From: Cerioporus squamosus | Taxonomy: Eukaryota; Basidiomycota; Agaricomycetes; Polyporales; Polyporaceae | Reading direction: 5' to 3' | Assembly: GCA_022592435.1 (NCBI GenBank) | Contig: JABYQS010000089.1 | Coordinates: 62,001 to 126,000 of the forward strand | DNA length: 64,000 nucleotides | In this document: positions 44,073 through 56,443 of the stretch, piece after piece | Layout of the letters: each line of letters opens with the position of its first letter | How positions within the stretch are numbered: the first letter of the stretch is position 1 | Notes under the pieces: generated by a model | What the model was told of the DNA's origin: nothing | What the model saw: the letters and a program-made list of their open reading frames with translations, nothing else | Databases searched by the model: none | Made by a program: the position numbers and the translations under genes

Positions 44073-44655
44073 CTTTTGCCTCCATAGGTTGTCGACCAAG
44101 CAGTCTAGCTGAGTTACGAACCTACCTCTTACTCGGTTCTAGAGCAGCATTCACTAGTGAGTTATGGATTTTTCGGCTGAGGCACAATACACTTCACTTG
44201 CCAAATATCATCGCTGCAGATCGGGTTCTGCCAGTGACCTACAGAGAGAACCAGCGAAGAAGTCCCATCAGTTAGGCGGCATGTCGCCTACTCATGCATA
44301 CTGCGCGTGGACCTCAGGACCGCAAGTGCAAGGAGACTGAGAGACCGCGCTACGCTCGCCCAACTTGGAGAAGGCCGCGTGGGTGTGACTGTCACGGTGT
44401 GACGTAGCCCGTCACGGTCGCTGCTGACGTCGGCGCTCAAGAAAACGCTGCACTCTGTTTCTTGCTCGACGCTCGTTTCGTGCGCGAAAACTTACACAGG
44501 CTCACCTGTCTCTCGCCCCGTGATACTGGTCAACGTCCTGCGAGGCTGAAAAGTAGAGGAGCGGAGCTGCGGTATGAGGTGCGTGCCTTCAGTGACTGTC
44601 GCGTGTGCAGGATGCTAAACACGAAAGTTTGCGTGAACGCCTTGCAGTTGACTAT
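44073..44655. promoter_or_regulatory. PPR gene promoter with repeated GTCACGGT
   Basis: Upstream of the PPR gene. GTCACGGT occurs twice, 20 bases apart (44391-44398 and 44411-44418), each next to a TGACG half-site (44400-44404 and 44425-44429). These look like clustered transcription factor sites. Confidence 0.45.
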
Positions 44656-47462
44656 ATGTTCTTTTGTCGCCACCAACTCCTCCGAGCACCTGCACAGCGG
44701 CACTTCTCGAACCTCCTCACGACCCGACACGCTCCCCGTCTCCTCGGACCCCTCCCCACTCATACAGCACCATCACGCCATGCTCGGTCTTCCAGCTCAC
44801 TCCCAGCTCTGGATGACCCCTCCGAACCTTCGTCCTCAGTCTCCTCTGAGCAGAAGCCGAAGATCAAGCTGTGGCCGCCAACTCCTCCTCCGGACCCACA
44901 ACCAAGCGAGGAGGCCGTGGAGGTCAGGAAGGAGGAAAACGGAGAGAACAAGGCCGTACCCCCAGCAGAAGAGCACCCAACAAATACCCAGGACGACCGA
45001 ACCTCAGTGACCAACGAGAAGAAGAAGGGCCAGCACGTCGCCGCCTACCTCGCCGCTCGCGCAACCAGTGGGCAGGAGACCTTGACCAAGTTCTCGTCTT
45101 CAGCCGTCAGAGACCTCGTGTGGGACCTCGTGGAGACCCAGCGCCGCGACGCCATGGACCTGTTCGTCGAGGACGCCGCGTACGTCCTCCGCATGCGCGC
45201 GAACCGCTTCCGTTACCCCGCCGTCTTCCTGCTCGAGGAGCTCGGCCCGCGTCGGCACTTGAAGAAGCGGCACACGCTCATGCTCCTGCGCGCGCTGAAG
45301 CAACACTCGCGTCTCACACAGATCCGGCTCAAGTCGGCCATCGAAATCGCCACGAGCATTATGAAGTCTATGGACGCCAAGGAGCCTGTGGACGGCGAGA
45401 TCCTGACCATACTGCAGGAGTGGCTCTTGCAGCTGCTGAAGGACGCCGGTAAGCCAGACCCATTCAAATACGAGCTGGCTGGGCCGGGACACCAGGTCCC
45501 ACTCGTTATCTGGCCACTCTTCCGCGTCTGCTTGCGTTCGCGCTGAGAGGCGAGCAGACGCAGGCTTCTGCGCTCATGCGAACGCTGATCGAGAAGCAGG
45601 CCATCCACTCGTACGCGATCGAGAAGACGGACCTTGGCGCGAACGACAACGTCTACGTCGTCTTGTCCGTGCTGGTACGCACCTGTCTCCAGTATGGGTG
45701 GTTCTCGCGTGCGACTTCGCTCCTCGTCCCGTATATCTCGACTCAGCGGAGGTTCTCCCGTGCGCTCGCGCTGCTGATCCAGGACTGGTTGCAAGCCGCC
45801 CTCGACGAACCGCGCGATGTTGACCTCACGGAAGCCGCGGCGGTGATTATCATGCATTTCCAACGCGTTCAGGGAACGGTCATCCACGACACCCTCCTCC
45901 AGCAGTTCTACAAGGAGGCTGCGGCGGCCAAGGCTGGCGAGCTTGCTCAAGCGGTCTACCGGCACTCGCGCGAGGTCAAGTACTACTCTTACAACCCTCC
46001 GGGTGGTTCGGCGCTCATCTGGTTCATCCTCTACCTCCGCGGTATCAGGCGGGACGTTCATCTTTTGCGTGTGCTGACGAAGCATATCGCTGAGGAGGAC
46101 GTGAATGTTGTTCCCTTTGCTCGCAATGCGGTCCTGTACAACGCCGCTTCTAACGGCTTTACGTTGCTGGCCCGCACTCTCTGGGAACGCTGGTCTGAAG
46201 GAGAGGACCGCAGGTACATCGTGGCTAACAGCGCCACGATGCTCCGCTTCGTCAGCGCGTTCATGAACACGGAGGCTACCATTCTGCGTGCCGCGAGGCA
46301 AACCCGTTTGAGCCGTTTCCCAAACGACTGTTTCCCGACAGACGGCTGCATCCCGGATAAATACGCCAGATGGGACAGAGCGGATGGCGGACGATGAAGC
46401 TCGTGCCGTACAGCAGACGAACGACCCCTCCGAAGGCGAAGAGACTAACCCCGCATCTGATGCTCCACACTCGCCTTCGCCCCCACCCCCGCACGACGAC
46501 GCTGTGCAGCCGCTGTCCTCCGGGAGAGCTCCCCTCCTGGCGCCTCCGCCGTGGCCTTCTTCCCCTTCGGAGCGCGGAGCTGGAGAAGGAGAAGGACAAG
46601 GTGGTACAGAGACCGTGACGCTGACCCGCGAGGAGCTGCTCGCACGCGCGGCAGGCATCCGACGATTCACCGAACGCGTCTTCGACGCGTACTACGAGGT
46701 CAAGCAGCCGGTCGAGACGGCCGACCGGATGACGGTGAATGCGCTCGCGCGGGGCGCGTTCATGCTTGGCCGGGACGAGCTCGCGTTCGAGCTGTTCAAC
46801 CTTATGCGTCGGCGGGACATGCGGCTCGACCTGCACGACCTGAACGTCGTCATCTCCGTCGTGGCGAAGGCGAACCCGGAGCGGGGCATCGAGCGCATCC
46901 AGAAGATGATCGACGCTGGGCTCGAGCCCGACGCCGTGACGTACGGGACGGTCATCCACTGGGCGATCTTCCACGGGAACGCGGTGCTGGTGAAGAAGGT
47001 CATCGACATGGCCCGCGCACACGGGCTGGAGAACTTCTCGTTCAAGACGCTGGCCGGGCTGCTGCACGCGACGGTGTCGCCCGACTTCGAGACGCCGCCG
47101 AGCGAGCAGCTGGAGACCGCGGAGACATCCTGTCGACGATGCTGGACCTGGGCATCATCCCGACGCCGAACGTGGGCCAGGACTGCATCAAGGCTGCGCT
47201 CGCGGCGGAGGACCCGGTGATGGCGTTCCGGTTCTGGAAGGAGCTGCTGAAGGACAAGGTCGAGTTCGCGGACAACGCGCAGCGGCAGCTGCGGAGGCGG
47301 ATTGGGAACCAGATCCAGGAGCACTTCGACGCGGGCTGGGTGGACGAGAACCGGGCGCGGGTGATGCTCTCGGAGCTCGGGTTCGAAATATTCTCGCTGC
47401 ACGACCGGCGGCGGCTCGCTGCGAAGGAGCGGCCCCTGCCAGGGATCGACGCTCCCCCGTAG
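44656..47462 (+). CDS. Pentatricopeptide-repeat-like protein, probably mitochondrial
   Basis: Starts MFFCRHQLLRAPAQRHFSN, an Arg/His-rich, acid-free N-terminus typical of a mitochondrial presequence. A disordered acidic linker follows, then helical repeats (AVRDLVWDLVETQRRDAM, SAIEIATSIMKSMDAKE). The intron at 45449-45495 joins in phase to LALRGEQTQASALMRTLIEK and more repeats. A second intron (46306-46369 or a slightly longer one) is needed before MADDEARAVQQ. The C-terminal part shows PPR-like units: MLGRDELAFELFNLMRRRDM, IERIQKMIDAGLEPDAVTYG, VIDMARAHGLENFSFKTLAG. A one-base frame break at about 47118-47124 precedes ILSTMLDLGIIPTPNVG, which runs to stop 47462. Expected role is organelle RNA metabolism; target unknown. 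Treating it as one gene is my inference. Confidence 0.66.
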
Positions 47463-48484
47463 CGCTTGCGCGGACACTGGTCTCAGCATGTCATGGTGGC
47501 GAGGCTGCGACTGGCGAGGCTAAAGGCTCCGGGGTCACTGGACGGTGGGACGGTTCCGATGGAAGGCGGTGGGCGATGGGCGATGGGCGAGAAGCGGGGT
47601 GCGATGCGCTGGGCTCTCCCAGGCGGTCATGGGGCGAGCTGTCGCTCCCGTCGCGCATGGCAGGCTCGGTGGCCTTGGCTGCAGCGGACGCCCAGCGGAC
47701 TAGCCGGGTGATGATGATGGCGGGCGTTCATGTGGAAAGAAGCGGGTGTGCTTCGAATCTGACAAGCTGGGCCGCAGACGGAGGACGATGACGACGGCGT
47801 GCGGGCAGCGGGGGATATAGATGGGACGTGGTATGTATGGTAGCAATACAGCGCAAATGTCGTAATTGGATGCAACCGCGACTGTGCCACCGCGAGCAGA
47901 CTGGGAGCGTTGGTGGATGGCGAAGACGGCGGAGGCGGAGGGCACATGCTGGCACATGGGATGCTCACACTGCAGTGGAGAAGTTTGATTGAGAGTGTGA
48001 TCGCCCGAGATGGCTGGGGGCGCCCGGGGGAGCGGGCGTGAGTTTGGCCGGAGATGCACCGGGGGAGGAGGACGGGGGGACCCGTGACGGCGGAGGGTGT
48101 CTGGGGAGCAGCTGGACTTGTCGGAAAAGAAGGCAGCAGCATGTCCTGATTGGGACAGCTGCCGGGGCGATGGGGACGAGTGCAGGCCGCATCTGTGCTG
48201 GCTGAGAAGCCCGGCTGGATGGCCGCGCAGAAAAGATTCGAAAAGCAAACAACACGCGAACAAACAAAGTGCTCGCGTTCAAAATCCAGCCCGCGCGTTG
48301 CTCGCCCGCACCGGCCCCTGCTGCTCCGAGCCCGCCTGCGTGCTGAGGGATACATATTCGCCTGCTCCTGCCCCGCGTCCGCACCGCTTCCTCCCCCGCG
48401 TCCTCCGCGTCTCCGCCTCGCCAGCGCTTGCCCCGCCGAGCCCAACCCACGGCGGTCCCTGTCCCGCTCCCACTGCCCTCGACC
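47463..48484. promoter_or_regulatory. Promoter and leader of the Zn2Cys6 gene
   Basis: 1,022 bases. The last 250 before the ATG are strongly C-rich/pyrimidine-rich on the plus strand, typical of fungal leaders near transcription starts. Long antisense open frames here are compositional. No repeat or RNA gene seen. Confidence 0.45.
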
Positions 48485-51400
48485 ATGCCCTCCGCTCGTA
48501 CAAAAAAAGAACCAAACTCGCCCACACCCCCTTCTGACGACTCCAGTCCCAAGGACGCGTCCGAAAACAGCAAGATCAAGAGAAAGTCAGTCTCCCTTTC
48601 CCCGATGTTTCCCCGCTCCCTTCAGCCCGCCCCCTCTTCCCCCCTTCCCCGCGTTCTTCTCCTCCGCATCCGTTCCTGCCCCGCGTCCTCCACAGTCCGT
48701 CCCGTCTTCTGCGCCTCCCCCGCCGAGCCATGTTGTGACCTTTTCTCCGCTCCCCCGTCGCTGCACTGACCATGTCCTCATTCCTCTTCTACAGGCGCCA
48801 ATCACAGAGTGCGTCCTTTCTGCGCCACGGCTCGCCTTTTCCTCTCGTCTGACGTCTCCCGCAGGCTGCGATGCGTGTCGTGCGCGCAAGGTGAGGTGCG
48901 CGCGCGAGAACCCGGACGATCCGAAGGGATCCTGCAAGCATTGCATCACCCTCGGCATCCCCTGCACCTACGACTACCAGCCCAAGAAGAGGGGGCCCCC
49001 GAACCTGTGAGTACAATTCGCGTTCCAGTCTGCTCGAGAGTCGCGTCGCCGACAAGCACGGCGCATCCGCTAGATACCTCCGCAGACTGCAGGAGGCAGC
49101 AGCCGCCGCGGCCGCCGCTCAGCAGGACAACCAAAACGGCTCAGATCTCCCGCAGTCCCCAGCCTCGACCTCCCAGAGCGCGACGAGCCCCACGCTGGGC
49201 GCGCTCTCCCCCTCCACGCAGAACTCCTCGTTCCTGGAGCCCTCATTGGGATCCATCCCGTCTGTGCAGCCGTCGGCGCTGCCCCCGTCGAGGTATCCCA
49301 TTGCCGCAGATGGCTTCCACTCGCAGTTCCCGCCCCTCTCGATGTCCGTTCCGACGTCCTTTGGAAACTCACGCATGCCGGAGATGGCGAACGGAATGGC
49401 GCGCTCACCAGGGAGAGACGTCGAGCAACCGTACGGGTCTCCTTCGGACCAGTTCAGTACGTACCCCTTGCACAACTGGTCGTACAAGCAGCACCAGGCC
49501 CTCTCCGTCATGCCGCCCTCCGCAATTCCCCCACTCTCCTACTACTACCGTCCACATCGACTAGAGGACGTTGCGCCGCGTGATACCATCCTCCTGATCA
49601 TAGCGCTCTTCTTCGACTTCGTATACCCACTAACACCATGCGTACACAAGCCGTCGTTCATGGCGGACGTGCATTCCCGGCGAGAAGAGCGTGACCCGCT
49701 GTTCTTCGCGCTCGTCATGTCCACGGTTGCCTCGACACTCGTACAGGTCCCAAGGTCCTACCTTCCAATGGAGCGTCACGCGGTGCGGAAGCTCGCGCAG
49801 ACCTGTCATGAGGCGAGTCGACACATCTCCGTCGCGTCTTACGACCCACCCACGTCGATGCACGTCGTCATCCGGTACTTGTAAGTTCCTGAAATACTGT
49901 GTCGTTCCGCATGTGTTCCCTTGCTCACGCGCTCTAACCCACCTCACAGCGACTGCGTGTACCACTTCTGCGAGGGTCACGATGCAACACAGCATGCAGC
50001 CTTCGGCGAAGCGGCGCATATCGCGGTGACGCTGCGAATGCACGAGGAGTCGTCGTACGAAGGGCTCGACCTGATCGAGTGCGAAGTCCGTCGAAGGACG
50101 TTCTGGTTACTATTTGGGGGTAAGCATCCTGGTTTTTGGGATTGGCTCGCGGGCTGATCAGCCGGGGAAACTCTATCCTGATCGATGCTGACCCGTCGCC
50201 TCCCACCACGCAGCGGATAAATCCATGTCCATCCTTCTGGGCCGCCCGATCTGCCTCCGAGACGAGGACACCACGTGTAATTTTCCACGGGAGCTCGACG
50301 ACGAGTAGTGAGTGGTCACACCCCGCCCGATGCGTGTCCGAGAATTAACCACCCCTTTCCCGCATTGCGCGCGTGGCCCATGGGTACCTCTCACCGTCCG
50401 CCTTCTGCGCCTTCGTGTGTTCATCGCCTTCTCAGCATCACGCCGAGCGCATACCTCCCGCAGCCGCACGGGAAGACGGCGATAGTGTCCGGACTGAATT
50501 ACACCTCGCGCATCTTCGCGCTTCTGGGCGAAATCCTCGTTCGGATCCGGGTCGACAAGCGGTCCCCGCCACAGGGCCAGTTCCTCACCGCGCGCCTCGA
50601 GGAGGTGCAGGCGCTGCACTCGCGCATCGTCGCCGCGCTCGCGCACGCCCCCGAGCCGCTCCGCCTCAAGCAGGCACACGGGCTGAACCAGATCCCGGCA
50701 GAGTACGGGGGCGCGGGCTTCCGCCAGGCTGCGTTCACGGAGGTCAAGGACTTCTTCGACAACCCGAACGCGTCCCGCGCGAATGCGCTCAACCCGTTCC
50801 TGGTCATGCAGGCGAACCTGTATGTCACCCAGGTGAGGCGCTGCTCTGCTCTGCGGCGTGCAGCACGGGAGAGGACACTGACTGACCTTCTTTCTGCCCG
50901 CTTTGCGTCTTGCCTGCTCCGGTCCGACTTGGGGGTCTTGTGCTCGCTAGCAATTGGTCCGCTTTGTGATTGAGCAGTACCGCGACGAGTTGATCACGTC
51001 CCTCCACGTGAACGTGGACGAGCATCGCGTCGCAGAAGACCGGGAAGCGGTCGCGAGCGATCTTCTCAACATCCTGCACAGGTGCGTCTGCCCCAGCTGC
51101 CCAGCTCACGCGTGTATGGCGTGTGTTCTCATCCGTGTCCGTGTCCGCGTTCCGCAGCATCCCGATTCAGTCCATTGCCACGAACGGGCCCTCATTGGTG
51201 AGTGCGGCGATCCCCTGCGCACGCACGCATTCATGCAGGGGAATGAATATGGGAACTGGGGAGCTCGTGCGCTGACGTGAGCGGCCGCATTTTTTCTATT
51301 AGGTGCACAAGGTCCGCTTCGTTGCCTCCACTCTGCTGGATGCGGTGCGGAAGGCGGAGACTGCGCCCGCCTCCGCGGCGCGTGCGCACGCGTACCTTTG

Positions 51401-51707
51401 TGAGTTTGTTTTCCCTCGCTTTTGTCCCCACCCTCTACCCCGTTCCCTACTACTCCTCCCGGTATCGATGGTATCTGGACGGGAATGGAACTGACATTGT
51501 GCGAACCGTGGCAGGGGACTTCCTGTCCATCCTCTCCGAGATCGAGCGGAACTACCTGTACGTCCTGGCGTGCTCCTGTTCTTGGCGGCCGTAGACGGTG
51601 ACACTGACGTTTGATGTTCCTTCCCCCTTGCGCCTCTCCTCTGCAGGTTGGACGACGACAGGGACGGCACGACGACCGACACCGGCATGCCACTGATGGC
51701 GAACTGA
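48485..51707 (+). CDS. Zn(II)2Cys6 transcription factor
   Basis: Nuclear DNA-binding regulator. Starts MPSARTKKEPNSPTPP. After two introns, the first from a GTCAGT donor near 48583, it reads CDACRARKVRCARENPDD followed by CKHCITLGIPC. This is a binuclear cluster with spacing C-x2-C-x6-C-x11-C-x2-C-x6-C; the x11 loop is longer than the usual 5-9. Then come KKRGPPN, an Ala/Gln/Ser-rich linker, and the fungal-specific factor domain: ILLIIALFFDFVYPLTPCVH, DPLFFALVMSTVASTLVQVP, EAAHIAVTLRMHEES, ECEVRRRTFWLLFG, SILLGRPICLRDED. C-terminal helices (LLGEILVRIRVDKRSPP, VRFVIEQYRDELITSLH) end at TGA 51705-51707. About eight introns. Class is certain; the regulated pathway cannot be told, and no metabolic cluster adjoins it. 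Confidence 0.88.
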
Positions 51708-52801
51708 CTACGGTTCGGCACGGGGCCCCGAGTCCCGCGTCCCGAGCTGCAGTGCACTCGATATCCTGGCCCACTTCGTCCGCGTCTTCTTCCCTTCCTT
51801 TTCTCGGGACATATAGCCTCGTTATTTTCAGGCGTCGTCGACTCCCAACGCATCGTGCATCGTGCGGTGTTCCGTCTGCGTTTGTACCTTCTCTTCTGCC
51901 TTCTGCCGTCTGGCTTCTGGCTTCTGGCCTTGTTGTGTCTTTATCAAGTATGTGGTGTATGTTGTGGAGTCGTGGGGGTGCCTGCGCCGAGCCCTAGTGG
52001 TGCTCGGTGCGTGTAGTACTGTTTTTTGAACCTTGTGTTCGTGCCAGGCGACGCAGATCCTTCCGGACTACGCTCCCGGATGATCTTGTTGCTTTCGCTT
52101 TTCGCTGTCTCATGTGTTTGTGTTTTTGTGTCTCGTGCGTCGTGCGAGGCTGCTGCTGCTGTTGCTATCTTACTATCATCACTATGGATCGGATGTACAC
52201 TCTAGTGTTGCTGTGCTCGCGCTCGTTGTCTGTGTCGTGTATATTATCATCATCAATCATGCATACCATCCACGTCTCCGTTCTCGCACTAACAAGCCCA
52301 GCTAGCCGCATCCTCGCGCCTCCGTGTGTCCCGGAGAGCTCCCGCCAGGCCAGAAACGCGTGCAAAGAGCAGTTGACCCTGTGCCTCCCGCGCGAGGCAT
52401 GGAAGGCGTCGCGCCCGTGCGATCGTCGCGAACCGTGACCCGCGCCGGGGCCAGTTGCACGCTGCAGACGACAGAAGGTTTGGCGTCTGCACCGAACCTT
52501 GCGATGCGCGCGCGGGGGCACATGGTTAGGGCACGGTGGGCGGCAAAGGCCGAGATTAGGCAGGAGTCGTCCCGAAAAGGCGATTTGCACAAAGTTGAAC
52601 TGGACGCGCTCTGTGACGCGTTTGCAGTGCCAGCTCGTGTCCCAGGCTTAGCTCGCTTCAGTCACGCTTCTGCCCCGCCGCCTGTAGCTCCTCTGCCCGG
52701 TTTCCCCGAGTGGACAAAGGCAGCCTCCCACGCGTTGTTTCGTAGCAAGAACAAGGTTGCCAAGTGCCCAGTCCCACCACCATCCACTCAGGCTGTTCCC
52801 A
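51708..52801. other. Tandem intergenic region, 1.1 kb
   Basis: Starts with a T-rich 3' flank of the transcription factor (to about 52260) and ends with the AOS1 promoter. Open frames here show no family resemblance. Confidence 0.4.
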
Positions 52802-55306
52802 ATGGCGACTTCCGACCCAGGAACGAAGAGCGTCCCTCTCTCCATCACGGAAGGTGCGCACCTGGATGCTGACGGGTACGCAAGGCGACGAGGCACGCGT
52901 CGAGCCTGAGCAGACGTGGGTCGGGAGGGGCACTCCGAGTAAAACCTCCGAGCGCCCCCAGGACGCGACCCCGCAATCATGGTTGGCGATTGGCGTGCCC
53001 CGTCGCCCTGCATGTTCCCTCTTCAGCTTGCTTTCTGTTTACTGCCGCGATACTCACTAGCGATTTTGCAGACGAGGCGGCTGTGTATGACAGGCAGATC
53101 CGGCTTTGGGGCCTGGAGGCCCAGCAAAGGTACGCGTCCGACTCCGGCGCGCTCGCGGTTCGAGGATGAGGCGCGGAGCTGCGATGCTCAACTACTCCCG
53201 CTCTTGCTGGACGAGCGAGAACGCGATCTGGCCCTGAATATGCGTCTCTTCGTTGGCGCTTCTAGACGCGACGGCCGTCAATGCGGCTGTCAGCAGATGT
53301 TGCATGGGATTTCGCAGCGCCCGTGGTTCACAGCCCAGAGGGCAGACCCCTTGTGCTATGCTTGGACATCGCTTTCTGCAGAGGATCATGGGGCTGACTG
53401 TCGTTTGCGACGCAACAGGATGCGAAATGCGACCATCCTCATGGTCCGCCTGAAGGGTGTGGCGACCGAAGCGATCAAGAACATCGTCCTTGCAGGCATC
53501 GGCAAGCTCATCGTCGTCGACCCAGATGAGGTGGCCGAACAAGACCTCGGGGCAGGTTTCTTCTTCAGAGACGAAGACGTTGGCAAGAAGGTGAGGAGGC
53601 TCAGGCTATAATAGGACTCGGCCCGGTATGGATGGCTGGGCTGCTGGTGCAGCGGGACTAGTGACGTCCAGCACATGCGCAGCGTCCTGAGCCGTATGGA
53701 CCTGGCACGGGTGCAGCGGCGCTCTCAGCGACGTGAACGCGAAGGCGCACGCTAGAACGTCTCCCGTCGGCGTGACGCTGATATGGTATCGTCTTGCCTA
53801 TCGTGCAAGCACATGCCGAGTGCTCTGAGCAAACTCTGCCTGTATTGGCAAACGCGGCGTCAAAGCCTGTCCCTGCGTACACCCTCTTGGCGACGTCCTG
53901 GCTCTACCAGCTCTCACGTTTGCCGTGGCTGTCTGTGAACTGCTGCCGAGCGTGTGCCTCTGTGCGTCGACGGACCACGGTCGATGACGAAGGTTCTCAG
54001 TGTGGACGGCCTCGAGTGGCTGCGCGCTCTGCTTTGCACTCGGGGTCTATCGATTGAGGGCATACACTTGGCCATTCACTCCGGCTCGCCCTTTCACCCC
54101 ATGCGCCCGTTCCTTGTGCTAACCACCACGAGCAGAGAGTAGACGCCGCAAAAGCAAGAATAGAGAGTCTCAACCCCCTCGTCGCGGTGGAGACACTATC
54201 GGACCCTTCTGTTCTCGATGACAACGCCTTCGAGAGCCTCCTCGCAGGCGTAGACATGGTCTGTGTGACCGATGTCGACCGGACTACCTTGGTGCGTATG
54301 TCATGCCGTGCCAGCACCATCTGTGGGGCAGTACGTCGACTGTGAGCATCGCTGACGTATCTTCAGATACGCCTCAACGACACCTGCCGACGCCTGGGCA
54401 AGCCGTTCTACTCGGGCGGGACGTACGGCCTGCTGGGCTACATCTTCTGCGATCTGCTCCAGCATGACTACATTGCGCCGTACGTCGTGTTCTATTAGTC
54501 ATATGCTCGATGTGTGCGCCTTATCTCTCATACCCCCGTCCGCCTCATCGCAGGGACCGCTCGGCGCAGAAGGACGCAGCGAAGGATGTCAGAAACACTG
54601 CGACGTACGTCCCGCTCCGCACAGCGCTCCAGCACCGCTGGACGGGCATGACGCGACGCCAGACGAAAGAAGTCAACCCTGCGATCCCGTTCTCGGTCCT
54701 CGGTGAGTGTGCCACACAGGCTGTGCGGGAGGCTGACAGGTCTGACGTCGAGTTCGCGCCGGTGGTGGTGGTGGTGGCGTGCAGCTCTCTGGGAGTACCA
54801 GGCCACGCACGCAGGCTCGCTGCCTGACGACCCGATGGCGGCGCAGGAGCTTGAGGAGATAGCGAATAAGCTTATCGGAGAGGCGGGTGTGAACAAGCAG
54901 GTGCTGCCCAACATCCCGCGAGAGCTCGTCGAGTGCGTCCATCATGCTCTCACTGTCATCGTGCCGCTTGCTGACCGCGATCGCCGTCTTGCATATCGCG
55001 TGTTGACCATTTGTCGCATCCGACGTCCATCCTCTTACCGCTCACCTCTCACCTCTGATGGCTTACCTTCCGCCGATGACTCCTACCCCTGACCATCTAC
55101 CTTTATCGTATATCGTCATTGACGGCTGCAGGACCCTGGCAACCACCGCAGCGCACGAATTGTCCCCGGTCTGTGCGGTCGTCGGTGGGCTGCTTGCGCA
55201 GGACATCCTCAAGGCCCTGGCTGCGCGGGAGCCGCCCATCGCGAATTTCTTCACCTTCGATGGTAACCTGGGCGGTGGCACTGTCGTAAGGATGGGGATA
55301 CCGTAA
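52802..55306 (+). CDS. AOS1: SUMO-activating enzyme subunit 1 (Aos1/SAE1)
   Basis: With Uba2 forms the E1 that adenylates SUMO; nuclear. Starts MATSDPGTKSVPLSITE, then after an intron DEAAVYDRQIRLWGLEAQQR, the family hallmark. Exon 3 gives MRNATILMVRLKGVATEA, NIVLAGIGKLIVVDPDEVAE and DLGAGFFFRDEDVG. Later exons give RIESLNPLVAVETLSD, RLGKPFYSGGTYGLLGYIF, HRWTGMTRRQTKEVNP, and the C-terminal SPVCAVVGGLLAQDILKALA and PPIANFFTFDGN, ending at 55306. Aos1 lacks the catalytic Cys domain of Uba2, in line with the size. Introns 2 (53130-53418, 289 nt) and 3 (53591-54135, 545 nt) are far longer than the local norm. The joins are in phase. Confidence 0.88.
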
Positions 55307-56443
55307 AATCCCTGCAGATGGTGGAAGTAGGGTGGAGGTACGAAGACGACAGCAAAAGCATACTCCGAAGCTAGCGGTCGAGCAGGCGTACGGGCCAAGT
55401 TGAAGAGAGCAGCGCCGATGATGTCAGTGTCGATAGTGCAAGGAGGGTCAGCATAGGTGTGTAGTGTGGTTTGTAATGCCTCAGTGCTCCCTTGGTGCAA
55501 TACATCGGTGTATATCCGACCATTCCGCGGCTGTTCACAGTGCTCATCGTCTAGCCTCCCCGGGAACGTAAGGATCAACACAGTCGTACGGCGAATCAGC
55601 ATCCTGCAATTCATAGCGGCGAGCCGCTCGATCCCTCACTCCTCCCCATTGTCTCCGAGGAGGAGCCCCTCCCGCCGGCGACCTCGTTAACCGCGCACGT
55701 CGGCCACTGGGTGGCAGACGTGCGTGAAACCACCCGTGGACACCCAGGAGCCCAAACGCGGTTAGCGTGCGAGGACGGAAACAGGCTTTCTATTGCGATC
55801 TCTCGCCTTCTCTATTGCACGGGGCACGCCTGCGCCCGAGGCTGACCCGACATACCCCAACCGGCGTCCACACGATCGCACCGCAATCAGTCCCATGCCC
55901 GCTCAATTGTGGTGGTGGGGAGGTCGCGGGAGTGTGTGCTCTGGCGCGTTGCAATGAGCGAGTCGGGTGCTCCCCACGGGCGAGGCTTCTCTGGATAAGT
56001 GTCGGATAAATGGGGTGGATGGTGGGTTAGCGGGTATTGTGCATCGAGTACCCTGCCGGAGGTCGGTCGAGCGTCCAGCGTTTCGTATTGTCTCATGAGC
56101 GGGTTCAGAGAGGTGAACTCTGACCGTGGGCTCTCTTGGGTACGTCGGATTGCAATTGACCCTCGGGACTCTATGTTGTCGTACTGTACAGGTCGGAACT
56201 ACCTACCATGTCTCGATGCTCGACCCCTAGTTCTGCTTCATCATTTCCATACGAGAACTCCGCTACTGATCAATCCTCGCATCTCTCAGGCTCCACCCGC
56301 AAAGAAGCATCCGGCGGGACCCCGCACCCCGGTCTCCTGTCCTGCACCTTCTCGTCGCCAACCACAGCGCGTGCTCCACCAGATCTCGAGACTCCTTCGT
56401 CTGGCGCATTCTCAGCCCGGCGTCGAAATCCGAAACATCCGAC
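55307..56443. terminator. Convergent intergenic region, 1.1 kb
   Basis: Between the 3' ends of AOS1 and the folate gene. Open frames (for example 55999-56766) overlap the folate gene antisense and look compositional. No element recognised. Confidence 0.35.

Noticed and set aside
45440..45550. Apparent frameshift in the PPR gene
   Set aside because: Resolved by a normal 47-nt intron (GTAAGC donor at 45449, acceptor ending 45495) that restores the family frame.
45213..46670. 485-codon open frame on the minus strand
   Set aside because: Antisense to the PPR gene. It is Arg/Glu-rich by reverse reading of a GC-rich coding exon and has no domain or splice logic.
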